Part shown: positions 4,856 through 5,133 of the stretch, piece after piece
How positions within the stretch are numbered: position 1 is the first letter of the stretch
How the letters are laid out: each line of letters opens with the position of its first letter
DNA from: Gammaproteobacteria bacterium
Lineage (GTDB): Bacteria; Pseudomonadota; Gammaproteobacteria; QOAV01
Length of the DNA: 5,133 bases
Assembly (NCBI GenBank): GCA_027067235.1
Contig: JALXFQ010000297.1
Coordinates: forward strand, 1 to 5,133
Direction of reading: 5' to 3'
The notes under the pieces: model-generated
Told to the model about the DNA's origin: nothing
Seen by the model: the letters and a program-made list of their open reading frames with translations, nothing else
The model's database searches: none
Program-made: the position numbers and the translations under genes

Positions 4856-5133
4856 TCATTTCACTTGTGGTTGCACAGAAAACGAGTGGTAAGGCGGCGG
4901 CGAACTCAATGTCCACTCCAGTCCACGGGCACCTTCCCAGACATTGCTGGTCGCCGCCTTGCCGCCCCTGATCGCCTTGAAAATGACGACCACAAACAGC
5001 AACTGGGAGAATCCGAAGCCGAAGGCACCAACGGTGGCAATCATGTTGAAATCGGTAAACTGCACGGCATAGTCGGGAATCCGCCGCGGCATGCCGGCAA
5101 GCCCCAGAAAATGCATGGGGAAGAACAGCACGT
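4856..5133 (-). CDS. coxA: Cytochrome c oxidase subunit I, C-terminal end (5' part outside window)
   Basis: The frame enters from the right edge and holds the last 91 complete codons of subunit I, the catalytic subunit that binds haem a and the haem a3-CuB centre. The fragment starts inside the conserved FFPMHFLGLAGMPRRIPDY, found after helix XI in all aa3 oxidases. It continues with the last helix (about residues 29-53 of the fragment: MIATVGAFGFGFSQLLFVVV). The tail GLEWTLSSPPPYHSF is the standard C-terminal signature. The metal ligands lie in the missing part. It is upstream of the small ORF, ctaG and coxC in one '-' operon; subunit II (coxB) is expected further right but is not in view. 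The GTG at 5131 is an internal valine codon, not a start. Confidence 0.97.
   Translation of the reverse strand, partial: VLFFPMHFLGLAGMPRRIPDYAVQFTDFNMIATVGAFGFGFSQLLFVVVIFKAIRGGKAATSNVWEGARGLEWTLSSPPPYHSFSVQPQVK

Noticed and set aside
1..5133. A hidden defence, mobile or other novel multi-gene system
   Set aside because: Every sizeable stretch is accounted for by respiratory assembly genes or one Yip1-like gene. No transposase, integrase, nuclease, toxin-antitoxin pair, direct-repeat array or attachment site was seen.

Overview
The window is chromosomal DNA of a proteobacterium, most likely a gammaproteobacterium. It carries the distal part of an aa3-type cytochrome c oxidase locus together with its assembly genes. 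The taxonomic guess rests on three things: the order coxA - ctaG - coxC, a DUF2909 'twin transmembrane' protein next to coxC, and a SURF1 gene followed by a SCO-like membrane thioredoxin-fold protein. That set is familiar from Pseudomonas-like and other gammaproteobacterial cox loci. No species can be named from the sequence alone.

Layout from left to right. A '+' pair comes first: the 3' end of a SURF1 gene (2-331) and, overlapping it by ATGA, a SCO-like thioredoxin-fold protein (328-930). Convergent to this pair, and overlapping it tail to tail by 15 bases, is heme A synthase ctaA/COX15 on the '-' strand (916-1962). A 210-base divergent intergenic region (1963-2172) with candidate promoters on both strands separates ctaA from a '+' gene for a five-helix Yip1-like membrane protein (2173-2766). 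A 212-base gap (2767-2978) holds two sets of inverted repeats but no gene I can support. Next is the 70-residue DUF2909 gene on '+' (2979-3191). A strong bidirectional hairpin terminator (3224-3258) lies between it and the convergent oxidase operon. That operon runs on '-' and reads, in its own direction, coxA (3' end, 5133-4856), a 39-residue single-helix small ORF (4830-4711), ctaG (4703-4161) and coxC (4152-3289).

How the genes work together. CoxA and CoxC are core subunits I and III of the haem-copper oxidase. CtaG delivers copper to the CuB site of CoxA. CtaA converts haem O to haem A, and SURF1 helps place haem A in subunit I. The SCO-like protein may be a redox or copper chaperone for the same enzyme. 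The small ORF and DUF2909 protein are membrane peptides without a defined role that travel with these genes. The Yip1-like protein is the only gene with no obvious link to oxidase assembly.

I see no mobile element, CRISPR array, tRNA, rRNA or defence system. The content is ordinary for an oxidase locus. The less ordinary points are the strand-alternating layout, the small ORF between coxA and ctaG, the SCO-like protein's altered metal motif, and the structured 2766-2889 stretch.
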